Virus record (IMG/VR): IMGVR_UViG_3300029309_000252
Span: 1 to 28,693 of that record
Source of the DNA: a virus
Length of the DNA: 28,693 bases
Direction: 5' to 3' (one strand)
Below the pieces are notes generated by a model. That model searched no databases and had not been told where the DNA came from. It saw only the letters and a program-made list of their open reading frames with translations. Below are positions 1 to 4,715 of the stretch, piece by piece. The stretch's first letter is position 1, and every line of letters begins with the position of its first letter. Both the position numbers and the translations under genes were made by a program.

Positions 1-78
1 ATGAAGTTCATTAGCAAAATGCTCCCCATTTTTACTTTCTACATTACCATTTGCTGTTATATTTGATAAATTAGACAT
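1..78 (-). CDS. 5' end of an unknown small protein (partial, runs off left edge)
   Basis: This minus-strand frame opens at ATG 78 (a tandem ATG lies at 81) and stays open for 26 codons to the window edge. A strong AGGAGG site lies just upstream at 86-91, inside the end of the preceding gene. The start overlaps that gene's stop region by 8 bases, the same coupled layout as the rest of the minus-strand cassette. The visible residues (MSNLSNITANGNVESKNG...) are polar, rich in Asn and Ser, and match no family I recognise. Only the N-terminus is present, so no function is assigned. Confidence 0.6.
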   Translation of the reverse strand, partial: MSNLSNITANGNVESKNGEHFANELH

Positions 79-259
79 CATTGACCTCCTCAGTATTACT
101 CCACTCCCAATCTTTAGATGCATCAAAACCTATTGCTTCAATTAATCTATAAACACCTGCATCATATGCTTCATCTTCGTTTTTTGCTTCTACAATATAA
201 TCGTATTGCAAAGGGACATACGGTTTAAAAGATACCCTGTATTCTTTTGGTTTACTCAT
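71..259 (-). CDS. Small acidic hypothetical protein, 62 aa
   Basis: The start was placed at ATG 259 rather than the upstream in-frame ATG at 274. The bases between them read ATG-AGGAG-ATTGGTG-ATG, so AGGAG is the ribosome site for the second ATG. The start overlaps the stop of the upstream gene by 8 bases. The product begins MSKPKEYRVSF, with a likely beta strand, then YIVEAKNEDEAYDAGVYRL, which reads as strand-loop-helix, and ends acidic with two Trp residues (WEWSN). No family is recognised. It belongs to the coupled minus-strand cassette of tiny genes, consistent with an early accessory phage protein. Confidence 0.7.
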   Translation of the reverse strand: MSKPKEYRVSFKPYVPLQYDYIVEAKNEDEAYDAGVYRLIEAIGFDASKDWEWSNTEEVNDV

Positions 260-434
260 CACCAATCTCCTCATAATCTGCTTGTATGTCAGCTAAGTCC
301 ATACTTTTAAAATTGCAATAAACACTTTCTGCAACATGTTCTTCTAATGCAGAATCATTGTCGGTATTCACCCAATTTTTAATAACATCTACATAGTTTC
401 TGATAATTGCATTTTCCATTTCTTCTCTAGACAT
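252..434 (-). CDS. Very acidic hypothetical protein, 60 aa
   Basis: ATG 434 is preceded by AAGGAGG (revcomp of 440-446) at good spacing, and the start overlaps the upstream stop by 8 bases. The 60 aa product has about 16 Asp/Glu against 4 Lys/Arg, a net charge near -12, and appears mostly helical. No domain is recognised. Strong acidity in a small early phage protein is compatible with a DNA-mimic or inhibitor role, as in Ocr-type proteins, but charge alone does not show this and no sequence similarity to Ocr is visible. It lies inside the coupled minus-strand cassette. Confidence 0.7.
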   Translation of the reverse strand: MSREEMENAIIRNYVDVIKNWVNTDNDSALEEHVAESVYCNFKSMDLADIQADYEEIGDE

Positions 435-615
435 TATTCACCTCCTTTTTAAATTCTTCTTCAGTCATCAAACCATCATCAATAAAATGTTGTTCAAACA
501 TTTCTATAATGTCATCTTTATCTGTTCCGTTGTTTAAAACTGAATATATAAGATCAACTGCTTCGCCAAAACTACCACACCATTCCTTTATCATTTTTTT
601 AGGTACTATCATCAT
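427..615 (-). CDS. Acidic helical hypothetical protein, 62 aa
   Basis: Two tandem ATGs (615 and 612) follow a GGGAG ribosome site that sits inside the end of the upstream gene, and either could be used. The product starts with MIVPKKMIKEWCG and continues as predicted helices ending in a helix-loop-helix-like stretch (DDGLMTEEEFKKEV). It has no recognisable family. The 3' end overlaps the next start by 8 bases, with an AGGAGG motif encoded in its own last codons, so it is translationally linked to the following gene. Confidence 0.68.
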   Translation of the reverse strand: MMIVPKKMIKEWCGSFGEAVDLIYSVLNNGTDKDDIIEMFEQHFIDDGLMTEEEFKKEVNNV

Positions 616-848
616 TCATTCTCCCATTTCTTAATCTGCTCTAATAAACATTCAGCACACTCTACTCTGCCAAAGACAACATCATCATCATTAGAATCGC
701 AGTCGGCTATCTCACCAGGATTTAAGGTTAATGTCTTTTCATCCTCTAACCATTCCTCAATATTGTCTAAGATTTTGTTTAAATAGAAAATTTGGTTGCG
801 TAATTCCATATTTTCATTTTCTAGTATTTTAAATTCATGTTTGTTCAT
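612..848 (-). CDS. Coiled-coil hypothetical protein, 78 aa
   Basis: ATG 848 is preceded by GAGGAGAT and shares an ATGA overlap with the end of the zinc-ribbon gene upstream. Residues 1-35 form a heptad-like helix (ILENENMELRNQIFYLNKIL). An acidic patch follows (DCDSNDDD), then a C-terminal helix with two Cys (ECAECLLEQIKKW). The E-C-A-E-C pair alone is not a zinc site. No family is recognised. A small coiled-coil protein may act as an oligomer or as an adapter to a host protein, but this is inference only. Confidence 0.7.
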   Translation of the reverse strand: MNKHEFKILENENMELRNQIFYLNKILDNIEEWLEDEKTLTLNPGEIADCDSNDDDVVFGRVECAECLLEQIKKWENE

Positions 849-1012
849 ATCATCTCCTCATATTCTTTATCGGTTCTTTCGTCCGCCCACAAGCCCTCAG
901 TAGAGCCACAAGACAAACAAGTGTTAGTAGTAGTATCTACGTTCCTACTACCACAACACATACAACATAACGGCATATTAGCTATCTCTGCCCAACTATA
1001 TGATTGTTTCAT
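845..1012 (-). CDS. Zinc-ribbon mini-protein, 55 aa
   Basis: This short frame runs from ATG 1012 to TGA 845-847 and fills what would otherwise be a gap between its neighbours. It overlaps the upstream gene by 17 bases and the downstream start by an ATGA. The product is MKQSYSWAEIANMPLCCMCC, then GSRNVDTTTNTCLSCGSTEG and an acidic tail. The CxxC(C)G...CxxCG arrangement is a classic four-Cys zinc-ribbon knuckle pair, with Cys at about 16-20 and 32-35. Zinc ribbons of this size often contact nucleic acid, RNA polymerase or another protein. I cannot tell which applies here. Default gene callers may miss it because of its size. Confidence 0.7.
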   Translation of the reverse strand: MKQSYSWAEIANMPLCCMCCGSRNVDTTTNTCLSCGSTEGLWADERTDKEYEEMI

Positions 1013-1205
1013 CTACGTCCCCCTCTTTTTTATATGCACATACAACAAAGTTATAACCCTCTGCTTCTGTGTCTAAATCCAACAGATCAGTTAATATCTG
1101 TAAAACATTTACTTTATTTGATTCAGCGTAATCAACACCGAACCAAACACCATTTGGCACAACAGTCCAATTGTTTTTTTCTAACTCTTTTTTAGTCAGC
1201 ATCAT
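996..1205 (-). CDS. Acidic hypothetical protein, 69 aa
   Basis: Tandem ATGs at 1205 and 1202 follow AGGAGGTGA. The second has the better six-base spacing, giving 68 aa. The product (LTKKELEKNNWTVVPNGVWF, then VDYAESNKVNVLQILTDL) has a short helix, a beta hairpin and a helix, and ends in YNFVVCAYKKEGDVDETII. It is acidic overall. No family is recognised. It overlaps the upstream gene by about 11-14 bases and the following zinc-ribbon gene by 17 bases, so it is part of the coupled minus-strand unit. Confidence 0.7.
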   Translation of the reverse strand: MMLTKKELEKNNWTVVPNGVWFGVDYAESNKVNVLQILTDLLDLDTEAEGYNFVVCAYKKEGDVDETII

Positions 1206-1500
1206 TCACCTCCTGTTTGCATACATGCTCGGCAAGAGTAATGACACTCCAACCACAGGCGTTGATCCAACCCTTATCATAAATATAAAATTCTTCTTCA
1301 TTATCAAGATATCTGTTGCATCCAACTACAAAATATTGATTGAGTTCTTTAGCGTTTCCGTTGAAACAATCACCCTTATCTTCAAAAAACTTCCAAAGAG
1401 TTTCATCATAAATATCGGCCTTCAACATAAAATCTCTAGCTATTCTTATTTTTTTATATCTATCTGATGAAGAAAGACCAAAATATGTCGGTTTATTCAT
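1192..1500 (-). CDS. Hypothetical protein, 102 aa
   Basis: ATG 1500 overlaps the upstream stop as ATGA. A GGAGG lies about ten bases upstream, inside the preceding gene. The product has a basic N-terminal third (SSSDRYKKIRIARDF) and then an acidic, aromatic-rich remainder with four Cys spread out (DKGDCFNG, VGCNRY, NACGW, EHVCKQ). The Cys spacing does not form CxxC knuckles, so I do not call a zinc site. It is one of the larger proteins of the minus-strand cassette. Function unknown. Confidence 0.7.
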   Translation of the reverse strand: MNKPTYFGLSSSDRYKKIRIARDFMLKADIYDETLWKFFEDKGDCFNGNAKELNQYFVVGCNRYLDNEEEFYIYDKGWINACGWSVITLAEHVCKQEVNDAD

Positions 1501-1727
1501 AATCCTAATTCCTCCATAACTTGTTCAATTGGTTCATCTTTTAGAGCTTTACCACTCCATATGTTTTTAAAGTCCTCTGCTTTTCTCCTGATGACTTCAT
1601 CAATAATTAATTGATATAGTTCTGTCGGATTATCAAACATATCTGCACGTTGTTTAATAAAATTGCATAAGTAACGGTTATTTTTAGTTTTTAAAATTTT
1701 AAATGCTTCACTTGTAGTTAATGACAT
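1497..1727 (-). CDS. Helical hypothetical protein, 76 aa
   Basis: ATG 1727 has an AGGAGGAAAG ribosome site directly upstream. The product begins MSLTTSEAFKILKTKNNRYL and is predicted to be almost all helix, ending acidic (EPIEQVMEELGL). Its last codons contain the GGAGG that serves the next gene, and the two genes overlap by four bases. The N-terminal TTSEAFKIL followed by basic residues vaguely resembles a small helix-turn-helix, but the pattern is too weak to claim. Function unknown. Confidence 0.7.
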   Translation of the reverse strand: MSLTTSEAFKILKTKNNRYLCNFIKQRADMFDNPTELYQLIIDEVIRRKAEDFKNIWSGKALKDEPIEQVMEELGL

Positions 1728-1739
1728 AATCTTTCCTCC

Positions 1740-1904
1740 TTAATATTTATTTAAAAAACGGTCTACTTCTTCTTGGTTTATGCACTCTTCTGTATCAATG
1801 ATGAATTCACCGTATCTATCTGAGCCGTATAAAGTCACCAAATAATTAAATGTGCCTAAGTAACCGTTATCTTTTTCTATTTCTATTCTTTTAATTTGTT
1901 TCAT
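1740..1904 (-). CDS. Hypothetical protein, 54 aa
   Basis: This is a complete short frame from ATG 1904 to TAA 1740-1742. It fills the space between two clear genes and overlaps the upstream gene by 14 bases. An AGAGG motif lies seven bases before the ATG. The product (MKQIKRIEIEKDNGYLGTF, then YLVTLYGSDRYGEFIIDTEE) reads as alternating beta strands followed by a short helix (NQEEVDRFLNKY). It could be a small beta-rich adapter fold. No family is recognised. The tight fit and ribosome site support it as a real gene. Confidence 0.65.
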   Translation of the reverse strand: MKQIKRIEIEKDNGYLGTFNYLVTLYGSDRYGEFIIDTEECINQEEVDRFLNKY

Positions 1905-2118
1905 TTGTTTGCCTCTGTTGTAGAGCTTCTTTTATCTTTTCAAGCTCTATGATCATATTTTTCTTATCTGCCATTAAGCGGTTAATTATTGATTTAAGCT
2001 CAATATTTTCTCGTATCCATTCCCCCTTTTTTTTGATGGCTATATTTCTATATTTTTTGATTTCTTTGTTATCGTTATAATCCGTTGCTTCTATTATTAA
2101 TTTGCTAAATCTTTCCAT
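1891..2118 (-). CDS. Coiled-coil hypothetical protein, 75 aa
   Basis: The frame opens at ATG 2118. No ribosome site lies in the usual window. Instead, a perfect 8-bp hairpin with GAGGAG in its 5' arm sits a few bases upstream (2126-2145). The product is Lys/Glu rich and helical throughout, with a likely coiled coil in the second half (LKSIINRLMADKKNMIIELE). Unlike most of its neighbours it carries many basic residues (IKKYRNIAIKKKGEW). No family is recognised. Its expression may depend on the upstream hairpin. Confidence 0.65.
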   Translation of the reverse strand: MERFSKLIIEATDYNDNKEIKKYRNIAIKKKGEWIRENIELKSIINRLMADKKNMIIELEKIKEALQQRQTNETN

Positions 2119-2125
2119 AATAAAT

Positions 2126-2145
2126 GAGGAGTATATCTACTCCTC
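2126..2145 (-). promoter_or_regulatory. Perfect 8-bp hairpin at the gene junction, before the 75-aa gene
   Basis: Read on the minus strand, the sequence is GAGGAGTA-GATA-TACTCCTC, an uninterrupted 8-bp stem with a 4-base loop. It overlaps the last codons and stop of the upstream 115-aa gene and ends seven bases before the next ATG. The 5' arm contains the only Shine-Dalgarno-like motif near that ATG. There is no U-tract, so it is not an ordinary terminator. It may control translation of the downstream gene or mark an RNA processing point. The role is inferred; the structure is directly visible. Confidence 0.5.
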
Positions 2146-2484
2146 GACCTCCTCTTCTAATGGATTGGCTTCTAACCATTCAGCAACAATTTCTTCACCA
2201 ACAATATAAGCATACATATTGACCACTCTTTCAGGGCTTGAAAAATCCGTTGTGACTTCGCCAAAGTTGAACTGCTCATATTCTTTGATAATATCGATAA
2301 CTTCAAAAACCTGGTCTTCTAACCATTGTTTAGCCCTGTATGTGCCGATAATGTAATAGTCAGTATTAAATGCGTGATAGTGTAATTCATCTCTAAAATC
2401 AGAATCATTTAAGGCTTCTGAAGCGTCAGATATAAAATCGTTGAAGTATTCTTTGATTTCTTTATATTTGAAATACTCTTTCAT
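2137..2484 (-). CDS. Acidic hypothetical protein, 115 aa
   Basis: ATG 2484 has GGGAGGT six bases upstream and overlaps the previous stop by one base (TAATG). This is the largest complete protein of the minus-strand cassette and is strongly acidic, ending NPLEEEVEE. The N-terminal half (KYKEIKEYFNDFISDASEAL) is helical. The middle is aromatic (YYIIGTYRAKQWLEDQVFEV) and the C-terminal part is helical again. No recognised domain or catalytic motif is seen. Consistent with an early phage accessory protein of unknown target. Confidence 0.72.
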   Translation of the reverse strand: MKEYFKYKEIKEYFNDFISDASEALNDSDFRDELHYHAFNTDYYIIGTYRAKQWLEDQVFEVIDIIKEYEQFNFGEVTTDFSSPERVVNMYAYIVGEEIVAEWLEANPLEEEVEE

Positions 2485-2735
2485 TATATGACCTCCCTTT
2501 CATGTCCAAACGGTTTAAAATCTTCTTTGAAGAACACATTAGTAATATTTGGTCTTATGCCGTTATGGTAGCCTTCTGCGTCATGCCAAACAGCATCAGA
2601 GGGCATATTCTTAAGTTCATCTACTTTATCTAATACTAAGTCTCGTTGTTCCTCAGTATCACATTTGATCACGATATCGTAAGTATCTGTAAAATTAATC
2701 ATAGTATTAGTATTTAGCCACACTTTGTAGACCAT
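2484..2735 (-). CDS. Hypothetical protein, 83 aa, first gene of the minus-strand operon
   Basis: The start at ATG 2735 has no clear ribosome site, unlike its downstream neighbours, so the start is somewhat uncertain. The product (MVYKVWLNTNTMINFTDTYD) begins with beta strands, has a helix (TEEQRDLVLDKVDELKNM), and ends with an aromatic and basic stretch. No family is recognised. It is the first gene after the divergent control region, so its transcript would begin at the minus-strand promoter near 2896-2904 with a leader of roughly 150 bases. Confidence 0.66.
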   Translation of the reverse strand: MVYKVWLNTNTMINFTDTYDIVIKCDTEEQRDLVLDKVDELKNMPSDAVWHDAEGYHNGIRPNITNVFFKEDFKPFGHEREVI

Positions 2736-2895
2736 TACAATAGGTAAACTATAAATAAGTGTACAAATGTAAGGGTTGTATTAGCATTATTTCCATCACT
2801 CAAAGAGCAGACGCAAACAAAATCGGGAACGCACAATAAAAAAAAGCTGTTAAGAGCTAGTCGGGAGGGCGCTAAAAAAACCAAGCACACACCAA

Positions 2896-2904
2896 ATTAT
2901 AGCA
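2896..2904 (-). promoter_or_regulatory. Extended -10 promoter for the minus-strand cassette
   Basis: On the minus strand, 2904 to 2896 reads TGCTATAAT, a perfect -10 with the TGn extension that can replace a good -35. The -35 position (GTTTCC or TTTCCT) is poor. Transcription would start near 2889 and enter the 83-aa gene after a leader of about 150 bases. It is assigned by consensus only. Confidence 0.42.
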
Positions 2905-2971
2905 TTTTTGCTTTACAAGGAAACACACATCAAAGCCATATATATAGAGGATTTCAGAGGAAAAAAAGGTC

Positions 2972-3001
2972 TTGCTTTAGTTTACAAAGTGTATATATAA
3001 T
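2972..3001 (+). promoter_or_regulatory. Sigma70-like promoter for the 3022-4005 operon
   Basis: TTGCTT (2972-2977) and a perfect TATAAT (2996-3001) are separated by 18 bases. The predicted start near 3007-3008 falls at the AAGGAG ribosome site of the first gene, leaving a leader of only about 15 bases. The TTGCTT hexamer recurs in the candidate promoter at 14306, which suggests a shared -35 preference. Confidence 0.5.
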
Positions 3002-3021
3002 TGTGTAAGGAGATTATTTAT

Positions 3022-3444
3022 ATGAAAGATAATTTAATGAAAACGTATAAGCCCACTCGTGAAGATACGGGCGACTATTATGCTATAGAGGGGGGAACTA
3101 CCCATTCTTTAATTGCGAAGTATTTGGTCGATTCAACAGATGCTGTCGTTTATTCAAAACCTGCTGAGTCTATCGCACAAGCTGTTAGCTTACTATGGTC
3201 AGCTTTGAACGGTTTGGATCTTTGGAGACTTCAGTATGTATCCAGGCATATGCCCGAGGTTTTAAAATTGGCGCAACTCTACTCTGATGTTTACGGATCA
3301 CCTAATAGGGATCTGCTAAATGATGTAAAAAGAGAATATATATCTGAAGGCATGCTAGAAGAAAGCATGACGAATACGATAAGAAATTTGAAGAGTTATA
3401 GATCTAACCCGCCTATAGTATTTAAGGAGGAATTATGGAAATAG
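3022..3444 (+). CDS. Hypothetical protein, 140 aa
   Basis: The ATG at 3022 was chosen because AAGGAG lies nine bases upstream (3007-3012). A longer frame from a TTG at 3001 would start inside the promoter -10 and was rejected. The product has a polar N-terminus (YKPTREDTGDYYAIEG), a central helical stretch (SIAQAVSLLWSALNGL, then DLWRLQYVSRHMPEVL) and a charged C-terminus. There is no signal peptide and no motif I recognise. Its last codons encode the AAGGAGG used by the next gene, with which it overlaps by ten bases. It is the first gene of a three-gene unit ending at the stem-loop at 4033. Confidence 0.78.
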   Translation: MKDNLMKTYKPTREDTGDYYAIEGGTTHSLIAKYLVDSTDAVVYSKPAESIAQAVSLLWSALNGLDLWRLQYVSRHMPEVLKLAQLYSDVYGSPNRDLLNDVKREYISEGMLEESMTNTIRNLKSYRSNPPIVFKEELWK

Positions 3445-3809
3445 CAAGAGGTAGCAGAGAACACCAGGCTATTGCCCAGGTGGTGATGGAATCGTTACAT
3501 CTATTGGATTCTGAAGACACCAGTGGTATTCGTTGCTTTAATAGTGATGAGTTTTTAAAAGGCGTTTGGGGTAGGTTTGCTTGTATAGATACCGCTATGG
3601 AAGTTGTAGATGAGGTATTCGAACAGGTTTATAACGATCACACCTATTATAGTGTCCCTGATTATATGGAATGCTACTGGGCTGCAGATCGTGAACCAAG
3701 ACTGAATGCTTTGGTAGCGTTAGAAAAAGTTGATAATGAATACTTAGATGACCTATGTAGTCATCTAGGTTACTACTTAGAAGAAAAGGAGGAAGTAGAA
3801 AATGACTAG
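3435..3809 (+). CDS. Acidic hypothetical protein, 124 aa
   Basis: ATG 3435 follows AAGGAGG at ideal spacing, within the end of the previous gene. The product is acidic (VDEVFEQVYNDHTYYSVPDY, C-terminus EEKEEVEND) and mostly helical, with Cys and Trp residues (MECYWAADREP). No catalytic motif or family is recognised. It overlaps the next gene by eight bases, and that gene's ribosome site lies in its final codons. It is part of the small plus-strand operon and may be an early accessory protein like those on the other strand. Confidence 0.77.
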   Translation: MEIARGSREHQAIAQVVMESLHLLDSEDTSGIRCFNSDEFLKGVWGRFACIDTAMEVVDEVFEQVYNDHTYYSVPDYMECYWAADREPRLNALVALEKVDNEYLDDLCSHLGYYLEEKEEVEND

Positions 3810-4005
3810 GAAAGACTATATTGCGATCGCAGAAGTGATCAAACGAGAACATCTGGCCCCAAAGATAGGGGTTGATGGTGTTGACAGATTAAGCAAGTCT
3901 GGGGTGATCTCAGGGCTTACAACAGTATTCAAGGCCGATAACCCTAATTTTGATAGTAGACGCTTTGCTGAAGCGTGTGGCATAAACTTTGATAGCTTTG
4001 ATTGA
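3802..4005 (+). CDS. Small conserved-type phage protein, 67 aa
   Basis: ATG 3802 has AAAAGGAGG upstream in the end of the previous gene. The N-terminus MTRKDYIAIAEVIKREH and the C-terminal pattern FKADNPNFDSRRFAEACGI resemble a small protein seen often in marine phages, where a start of the form MTRKDY..IA is followed by ADNPxFDxxRFxxAC. I know of no established function for it. The DNP and Cys near the C-terminus are the most recognisable parts. It is the last gene before the stem-loop terminator at 4033-4080. Confidence 0.8.
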   Translation: MTRKDYIAIAEVIKREHLAPKIGVDGVDRLSKSGVISGLTTVFKADNPNFDSRRFAEACGINFDSFD

Positions 4006-4032
4006 TATTCTTATAATCCTGGCTATTGCTTA

Positions 4033-4080
4033 CCTGGTGTCCTTGGGTGAAAGATCCGAGGACTAACCAGGCTATTTCTT
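4033..4080 (+). terminator. Long stem-loop terminator after the small plus-strand operon
   Basis: CCTGGT-GTCCTTGG (4033-4046) pairs with CCGAGGAC (4056-4063) and ACCAGG (4066-4071). This gives 14 pairs with one G-T wobble, a 2-base TA bulge and a 9-base loop. A T-rich but interrupted tail (CTATTTCTT) follows. It sits 28 bases after the last stop, so termination is likely, though the imperfect T-tract makes it weaker than the one at 14281. Confidence 0.65.
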
Positions 4081-4213
4081 AAACACAACATCTTGTGTTT
4101 TATCTCACAAAACCAAAAACACAACATATAGTGGTGTGTGGATCTGGATCCTACGGGTTTGACCACAACATATTGTGTTTTACACATCCCAAACAAAACA
4201 CAAGATATAGGGT
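4081..4213. repeat. Four related operator-like repeats (AACACAACATATTGTGTT type)
   Basis: Copy 1 (4081-4100) is AAACACAA-CATC-TTGTGTTT, a perfect 8-bp inverted repeat. Copy 2 begins near 4117 (AAACACAACATATAGTG). Copy 3 (4163-4180) holds CACAA-CATA-TTGTG. Copy 4 (4197-4210) is a half-like site (AACACAAGATATAG). Spacings are about 37, 46 and 34 bases. A TTGACC at 4159-4164 with a weak TACACA 16 bases on would place copy 3 between -35 and -10. This looks like a repressor or activator binding array controlling the packaging and head operon. The binding protein is not identified in this window. Confidence 0.6.
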
Positions 4214-4219
4214 CGGCGG

Positions 4220-4253
4220 GACTCTATCAGGAAGTGTGGATCCTCGTAGAGTC
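4220..4253. repeat. Imperfect inverted repeat / hairpin with GTCGGC flanks
   Basis: GACTCTA (4220-4226) pairs with TAGAGTC (4247-4253). Inside it AGGA (4229-4232) pairs with TCCT (4241-4244), leaving an 8-base loop and a 2x2 internal bulge. The same GTCGGC hexamer flanks it at 4212-4217 and 4251-4256, and GTGTGGATC in its loop repeats 4136-4144. No T-tract follows. It could be a regulatory RNA structure or a protein site; role unknown. Confidence 0.45.
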
Positions 4254-4380
4254 GGCCAAAATGACCCCCATACACACACAATTGGGACTACAAATTTTGT
4301 CCTACCTTTACACAATATTTCACTCATACAAAAACCATATTTTTTACAATTAAGGGTACCCATACCCAGGGGGGATATAT
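4254..4380. other. Non-coding remainder of the region before the packaging operon
   Basis: No supported gene is seen on either strand. The stretch contains GGGTA-CCCA-TACCC (4354-4367), a 5-bp inverted repeat, a G6 run at 4369-4374 and T/A-rich runs. Open frames here on both strands lack ribosome sites and resemble no protein, so they were not called. No confident promoter was found, although the region must supply one or receive read-through for the head operon. Confidence 0.4.
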
Positions 4381-4418
4381 ATTTTGTAGACAAAATCCAG
4401 AAAGTGAGTTAATCTCAC
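4381..4418. promoter_or_regulatory. Two palindromes directly upstream of the packaging operon
   Basis: ATTTTGT-AG-ACAAAAT (4381-4396) is a perfect 7-bp palindrome. GTGAG-TTAAT-CTCAC (4404-4418) is a perfect 5-bp inverted repeat ending six bases before the ATG at 4425. The second resembles the GTGA...TCAC half-sites of CRP-family regulators but with one extra spacer base. A weak TAGACA-17-TAATCT promoter overlaps both. The gene has no clear Shine-Dalgarno site, so these elements could regulate its transcription or translation. Confidence 0.4.
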
Positions 4419-4424
4419 ACTATC

Positions 4425-4715
4425 ATGCAAGAAGAACTGAACATGCTGACTGGAATGGAAGGGGCCAACATGTCTGGACTTTCCCAACCAAAAGAGATCC
4501 AACAAGAGATAGACGGTTTATCCTCTGAGGATAAAAAAGCGGCTCTAGATAGCCTTAAACAAATAAGACAAATAATTCAACAAATGATGGCGCAAGGTGC
4601 GACCGAAGAAGAAATAGAAGCTTTCCTCAAGGAAATAGGTATCAGTTTACAAGAACTAGATTACGCTGAACAAATGTTAGGTTTAGCCGAAAACAATACA
4701 GGTATAAATTTATGA
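4425..4715 (+). CDS. Acidic helical hypothetical protein, 96 aa
   Basis: The ATG at 4425 is the first gene of the packaging and head operon and lacks a clear ribosome site. The product is acidic and Gln-rich: an N-terminal flexible part (MQEELNMLTGMEGANM), helix (LSSEDKKAALDSLKQIRQII), then ATEEEIEAFLKEIGISLQEL and a final helix. Its position just before the large-subunit region could suggest a small terminase subunit, but no DNA-binding helix-turn-helix is visible and the charge is wrong for that role. It overlaps the next gene by ATGA. Function unknown. Confidence 0.75.
   Translation: MQEELNMLTGMEGANMSGLSQPKEIQQEIDGLSSEDKKAALDSLKQIRQIIQQMMAQGATEEEIEAFLKEIGISLQELDYAEQMLGLAENNTGINL

Larger units (their letters stand above)
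2736..3021. other. Divergent intergenic control region
   Basis: This stretch of about 285 bases has no supported gene on either strand. It separates the minus-strand cassette from the plus-strand genes. It contains a perfect TATAAT with extended TGn on the minus strand (2896-2904) and a TTGCTT-18-TATAAT promoter on the plus strand (2972-3001). It is rich in A-tracts (2838-2845 and 2874-2880) that may bend DNA. A short AGCT inverted pair next to the first A-tract is too weak to call a terminator. Confidence 0.6.

Noticed and set aside
837-1467. Plus-strand frames opposite the early cassette
   Set aside because: They lie antisense to coupled genes with good ribosome sites and have none of their own; the sequences look like shadow frames.
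2838-2858. Possible minus-strand terminator: AGCT-CTTAAC-AGCT followed by a T-run
   Set aside because: The stem is only four self-complementary bases and cannot be extended, so a stable intrinsic terminator is not supported; at most a weak pause site in the leader.
3001-3021. TTG start for the 140-aa gene at 3022
   Set aside because: It overlaps the promoter -10 and the ribosome site; ATG 3022 with AAGGAG nine bases upstream is far better.
4033-4080. tRNA or structured RNA gene
   Set aside because: The fold is a single bulged stem without cloverleaf arms or a CCA-like end; a terminator is the simpler explanation.
4095-4412. Open frames on both strands across the operator region (about 70-105 codons)
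   Set aside because: No ribosome sites, low-complexity or unprotein-like translations, and dense palindromes show non-coding control DNA.
4425-4715. Small terminase subunit
   Set aside because: Position fits, but the protein is acidic and shows no helix-turn-helix or basic DNA-binding surface.
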